A DNA stretch of 64,000 bases from Lineus longissimus (lineage: Eukaryota > Nemertea > Pilidiophora > Heteronemertea > Lineidae): positions 8,370,001 to 8,434,000 of the forward strand of contig NC_088312.1 of the NCBI RefSeq assembly GCF_910592395.1, in the 5' to 3' direction. The notes under the pieces were generated by a model. The model worked only from the letters and a program-made list of their open reading frames with translations, did not search any database and was not told the origin of the DNA. Below are positions 59,562-64,000 of this stretch, piece after piece (positions within the stretch are counted from its first letter, which is position 1; each line of letters starts with the position of its first letter). The position numbers and the translations under genes were made by a program.

Positions 59562-61795
59562 ATAAACATCGACCGACCAACTGATTCACAATAATATGTT
59601 GTGACAATACATGGCGGAGTCCCTCTATGTCATTGGACTTTGACACGTTCCGACTCATCAACCTGAGGCATGGTCTGAGAGAGTTCGCCCTGTGACATAT
59701 ACTGCAGAATATTGTTGTCATGGGAAGAGCCAGACGGTAAGATTGTTATTCTGAAGGACTGCGCTATCTTGACCCTCAATGTGTTTACTTTGCTCAGCTT
59801 CCAGACAACGCGCGTCGATTTGGGCGGAGGCTACGTAGGCAATATACATGTATACCGCTAGAAGTTCAGTATGGACTGCGCAGATATTGACGAGAAATAA
59901 AAGATGACTGCACGACACCCTTATCCGCAGCGCAAAGCTGCGAAATGGTATTTCTGATCGAAAAATCCGCATACCGTAATTAAGACGTGCTGCTGACCGA
60001 TTGATATGAAATCGATACCAGCAATCAGATCGAGGATTTATGGCATGAGAAAGCTTTCTGGCCATCGATATTTTCTGGGCTTCTTTCATCAGGATATTGG
60101 CGTTACATCTTGTCGCCTTGTCGAATGGAAAGCTTCTAAAAGAATGAGGAGATGAGGCAGGGCATCACATCCACACAGCAATGAGGAACTATTATGTAGG
60201 CGTGTTGGCATCCTACATGACAAAAGGAGATAGTCGTGTAAGGCATCACACACACTGAGGAACTAGCCGTAGGGCATCCAGCACGACAAAAGGAGATAGT
60301 CGTGTAGGGCATCACACACACTGAGGAACTAGCCGTAGGGCATCAAGCACGGCAATGAGGAGATAGCCGTGCGGGGGGCATCATGCTCGGAAATCGCGGT
60401 CAACAAGATGTAGTCTGGCGCTTTCTCATCAAATCAACTTACTGATTTTTAGAACGATGAGCGCGGTTTAGAAGCAGATGGGAATTAGCGTGAGAGGAGT
60501 AGACCTTGGCATTTTATTTCACATCTGCTCAAATACATCACAGTCATGTTTGTCGGCGGGATCGCAAACATGTCACTTTGAATGTATCGCAAAGTACATA
60601 GGGACACTGCATAGGTCTACTGTGATGCTACGATGGTTGAGGTTGCAAAAAAGGGTTGATAACAATGCATGGTGTCATGTTTCTTTGTAGGATGGTGGCG
60701 AGGTCTTGCGACGGGAAGCACATTCCCATTCTCTTTGACTGACCATCACAACAGCCGACAGGGAAATCATATGAACCTAGGGCTATGTAGCAAGTGGAGT
60801 GACTACTGCAATCACAGGGAAGACAAGCAATTCGCGGGATTGCTCGAGGCACCCTTCGGGACACTGGTCATATCGAACCATCACATTTGATTTACGGCCC
60901 GCAAACTTGAGATGTTGCTCTCGGGTTATCAGATTGTTCTCGGAGCACAGCCCAAACTAATTGATTCGTGTTGGGGGTTAGCTTGGGTCAAGCGGGGGAC
61001 CGAATAATGGCGGTTGGTCTACATGCAGGCCCGAGGTCAGACAAGGCGGTCAATATGAGAATTAGAAGCGGGGGCTGGATTTGATGAATTTGTCCATATC
61101 ACTCCCGCGCTGGACCGGCTGACTCGGAACATCGTATTGAGCTGATTATTCTATAGTCTTGATGAAGAGTATAGTTTTCTGTACAGTAAATCGCCAAATT
61201 TTCGCTCGCGAAAATATTATTGTTTGGAAAAACGAAAGAAATAAAGAGACGCGAAAATTGACAGGTTTTGGATACATGCATGTGCCAATTATAGGTCTTT
61301 TTTTTATTCACATTCTCCAGAAAAAAAACAAAACAAACAATCGAAAAGCCGTTCAAAATGACGTTATTATTCAAACGAGTGAAATAAACATCTTATGTAC
61401 GTAGCAAGTTATGGATGTAACAGTATAGCCATATAATAGAAACAGGCAGCACCAACGCTATTACTAATATATGGCGAGGCCAAAAGATGGCCAATGTCGT
61501 GCAACAGGGCGAGGCACCACGACCCCTCACATCGAGCAAAGGAAACGCTCTCCTGTCAGCCCGAGCAGTCATCCTGTGTCCAGTATATCGGCAGTAGTCT
61601 TGCCTCATCCAGTCGTAAACGGCTACTCAGTCCTAAATCCTAAATAAATATCCTAAATCTCTTATTATTTTACAGTTAAATCGTTCTTCCACCACAGTCA
61701 AGTCTCCTTGCACCACCACGTGTCTAATCAACGAGTCCCTTTTTGATAAAATGAACTTAAATTGATAAGGTACTCATTTTCAACTTTCTCGTTGC
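59562..61795. other. Stretch without supported genes
   Basis: Apart from the minisatellite at about 60150-60385 I see no coding sequence with recognisable features on either strand. Short open frames have no splice context or motifs. Confidence 0.4.
60150..60385 (+). repeat. 66-bp minisatellite, about 3.5 copies
   Basis: Units share GGAGATAGTCGTGTAGGGCA, CACACACACTGAGGAACTAG and CCGTAGGGCATC. The spacing between successive ACAAAAGGAGATAG words is 66 bases. Outer copies are more diverged. Confidence 0.9.
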
Positions 61796-62808
61796 TTAAA
61801 CCATTTCGGCATAGAAGTCGATCCTTTTGCAGCAGTCCGTGGGAGTGAGACCGGCTATAGGCTTAGACTTCCCAAGGCAGCAATCTGAAAGTATGATGGA
61901 CCAATGATTTTTAAGCGCAGCGGCAAAGGGTGGAAGATCGCCCGACTTTGTGACTGGACGGTCGATTGTTCGAGGCCCCGTTTGTAAACCAAGCGGTCAT
62001 TGGTTGCCACACCGGGATCAATTTGATGCAAGGACGGGCAAATGTTTGAGCAAATTGCATAGCCTTGAATACGTCGTCTGAAAACTTAAATTCACTTCAC
62101 CTACCTTCTAATAGGTCACAGAGATCGGTGGGGCAGTTTGAGCCAGGCTCCGAACAAAGCTTCTTGCAACTGGCCATCTTCGTTTCCCAGTCATCAGCTG
62201 CCCTTTCAATGTTTTTTGCGTGAACTGAAATCCAAAAGTGAAAAAAAGCCATCTTACAAAAGAATCTTGAGTTGAAAGCTGGTCCAAAAACACTAAATAA
62301 GCTATAAGCACGGACTTGCCTAATAGAAACAACCAAATAACAACGGTTATGGCCGAAAATAATTTTGCCCCCAGTGGCGAGCCTTATACACGTTGCACAA
62401 AAACGCTCGCGGGTGAGAAAGAGTGAAACGCGTTGAATCAGGTGTAAATGTCAAAAAAATCGGCCAAGTCTCTTGGCGTTTGAAACGAATGCTTCCATCA
62501 ATGAACTGATAGTTTCTTGGCACTCGGCGTTACTTTAAAATTGTAAATTTTCAAGAAGAACGCTTGCTCCTTTTAGCCAATTCAAGGTTATGTAGCCTAC
62601 ATGCATACATTCTATACATACCTTGGCCGCTTCATTAATTTCTTTCGGAGTGATAGCCTACTAAATTCAGAATGCAACTTCTCAAATAAAACCGTCCCAA
62701 ATGGTATCCTATCTGAAGGATATGAGATTGAGATTTAAGTTGATTAAAAAACCACCTACCAGTAACAAGCACAGCGACCACGAAGAAAACGAGAATCCTC
62801 TTGTCCAT
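61796..62808 (-). CDS. Small secreted cysteine-rich peptide
   Basis: Three phase-1 exons: 62760-62808 (start and signal peptide), 62105-62224, 61796-61884 (stop TAA at 61796-61798), 85 residues in all. Exon 1 encodes a charged start (MDKR) and a strongly hydrophobic core (ILVFFVVAVLVTG), a clear secretion signal. The mature part is about 65 residues, with four spaced cysteines in exon 2 (SCKKLC, NCPTDLC) and two CC pairs in exon 3 (DCCLGK, DCCKR), eight in total and enough for four disulphides. I do not recognise the fold; a defence, signalling or structural peptide is possible and nothing in the sequence chooses among these. A TATA-like box lies about 80 bases upstream. Splice sites are canonical (GTAGGT donors, TTTCAG acceptors). 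Confidence 0.75.
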
Positions 62809-62885
62809 CTTGATCTTTTGTTGACGTCTGTTGCTGTGTCCTTGCTCTCTATATTCAGTTTGATTTGCCAAAAGGCCTCGTACGC

Positions 62886-62893
62886 TTTATAAT
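62886..62893 (-). promoter_or_regulatory. TATA-like box of the cysteine-rich peptide gene
   Basis: TTATAAAG on the minus strand, about 78 bases upstream of the ATG at 62808, giving a 5' UTR of roughly 50 bases if transcription starts about 30 bases downstream. Confidence 0.5.
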
Positions 62894-64000
62894 GACACTT
62901 TGACATGTTGATTACGGTAGGCCTGGTAGATGGTAAATAGGTATTGTTTACAATGAGAATCCTAAAGGGGTGCAGTGTTGAATCAGCGCTGCAGCGAAAG
63001 GTTATCTGATGCATTTAGCTTCATTCGTCAGCCCTGCCTTGTCATATCACGGTCACACTTAAAAATTATGAATAATGCTTTTGAGCTTTCGAACAAGGTA
63101 TAATTGTTTTTCGGCCACACACAAGTATGCACTTCGTATAGGCTTTTCTGTAAGATGAGAGAACCCTCAAATTCGGAAAATGTAGACTTGATCTGTTAAT
63201 AGATGGTCAAATAGTGTTACCATTGATTTTTGTCTGAAATGTCCTTGTTCCAAGATTACACAAACAACAAAGTTACTGCATCATCGTATGGACGTTAGGA
63301 GCCACAAATGCCAAAATACCAGTCGTGATTAACTCAGTAAATTCTCTATAGATTTCTATTCCTGAGTGATTGGGCGATTAATATCCAATTTGTCCAGTAG
63401 AGATGCTTTGTCATCTAATTGCCATTGCAACTCCAAGTTTGCCATGATTGAGTAAATATGGCAGAAAATAAACTAGGGTATTCATCATCGAGGTGAACAA
63501 ACTTCCCAAGGTTACTAAACCTTCTGGACATGGCTATGTATGCACTTTATTTTTTCGTTTTCTTCCGAATTACCGGAACTCGTTATATTTATCCGCATAC
63601 GCGTATCCGTTGGCCATTGCATATCGCAACCTCTCCATTGTTTCCTGCCGACCATCCACCCGTTTGAGTCCGTATCGGCTACCCCGCCCTATCCGATTAT
63701 TTGAACAACTGCGGTTTTCAAACATTCTTACAAAACAAACACGTCAATGAATGAAATGACACGCGCCATTGGGATAGATAGTTTTTGCCCACTCTGCTGG
63801 ACAAGTATCGCGAGTTTATCTATAAAACATAAACGACGTACTTTTGTCAAGCCACTATCTCGTGCCCCCAACTTATCCAATTCCACTCTGCTTGATTACA
63901 TGTAAATCGAATTGACCAATGAGGAATTTCCCAAATGAGCGAATCAAGACCCTCTTGGTGATATCGCCCAATCAGAAGCCCCCAATCCTCCATTACCGCG
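62894..64000. other. Right end of the window, no gene seen
   Basis: No exon with recognisable motifs and no clear repeat. CCAAT-type words occur near the right end (ATTGACCAATGAGG at about 63911-63924, CCAATCAGAAG at about 63969-63979), which could belong to a promoter beyond the window. Confidence 0.35.

Overview
The window is eukaryotic. Genes are split by GT-AG introns, polyadenylation signals are AATAAA, and the host DNA is AT-leaning. Gene content (CSDE1, PRMT3, DDX10, CEP126, single-CRD TNF receptors of BCMA type) and repeats (DIRS, Ty3/gypsy, LINE, MITE-like elements, abundant short ACATGTA/TGTACATGTA words) suggest a marine invertebrate metazoan, lophotrochozoan or deuterostome. I cannot name the species. 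Exon joins were derived by hand from splice sites and reading phase; family names rest on motif recognition, not a database search.

Layout. (1) 1-10548, +: the 3' two thirds of CSDE1/UNR (nine exons). Its last intron carries an apparently complete DIRS tyrosine-recombinase retrotransposon (about 3550-10326) with gag, RT/RNase H and recombinase frames, inverted terminal repeats and an internal complementary region matching both ends. (2) 15912-20403, +: a complete PRMT3 with two Tc1/mariner-like MITEs in one intron. (3) 20602-22503, -: a 633-residue repetitive, probably disordered protein of unknown function with an N-terminal RVxF motif. Behind it is a small three-exon unknown gene (22587-24367, -) whose intron holds a 160-bp tandem array. 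(4) 25321-31649, -: a complete DDX10 RNA helicase (15 coding exons), divergent from (5) CEP126 (32282-41177, +), with NRF1/YY1/ETS-like sites between them. (6) 44162-44533, -: an intronless Ly6/uPAR-like secreted protein. (7) 46404-56289, +: two tandem TNF receptors with one BCMA/TACI-type cysteine-rich domain and identical exon phases, separated by a Ty3/gypsy element with an intact 1359-codon frame but no visible 5' LTR. (8) 56935-64000: a truncated LINE, a fold-back inverted repeat, a 66-bp minisatellite and a three-exon small secreted cysteine-rich peptide gene (61796-62808, -).

The left part holds conserved housekeeping genes: translation control (CSDE1), ribosomal protein arginine methylation (PRMT3), ribosome biogenesis (DDX10) and a centrosome/cilium protein (CEP126). 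The right part is a faster-evolving neighbourhood of secreted and membrane proteins (Ly6, two TNF receptors, Cys-rich peptide). The three spliced ones share phase-1 introns, and the area is rich in transposon debris.
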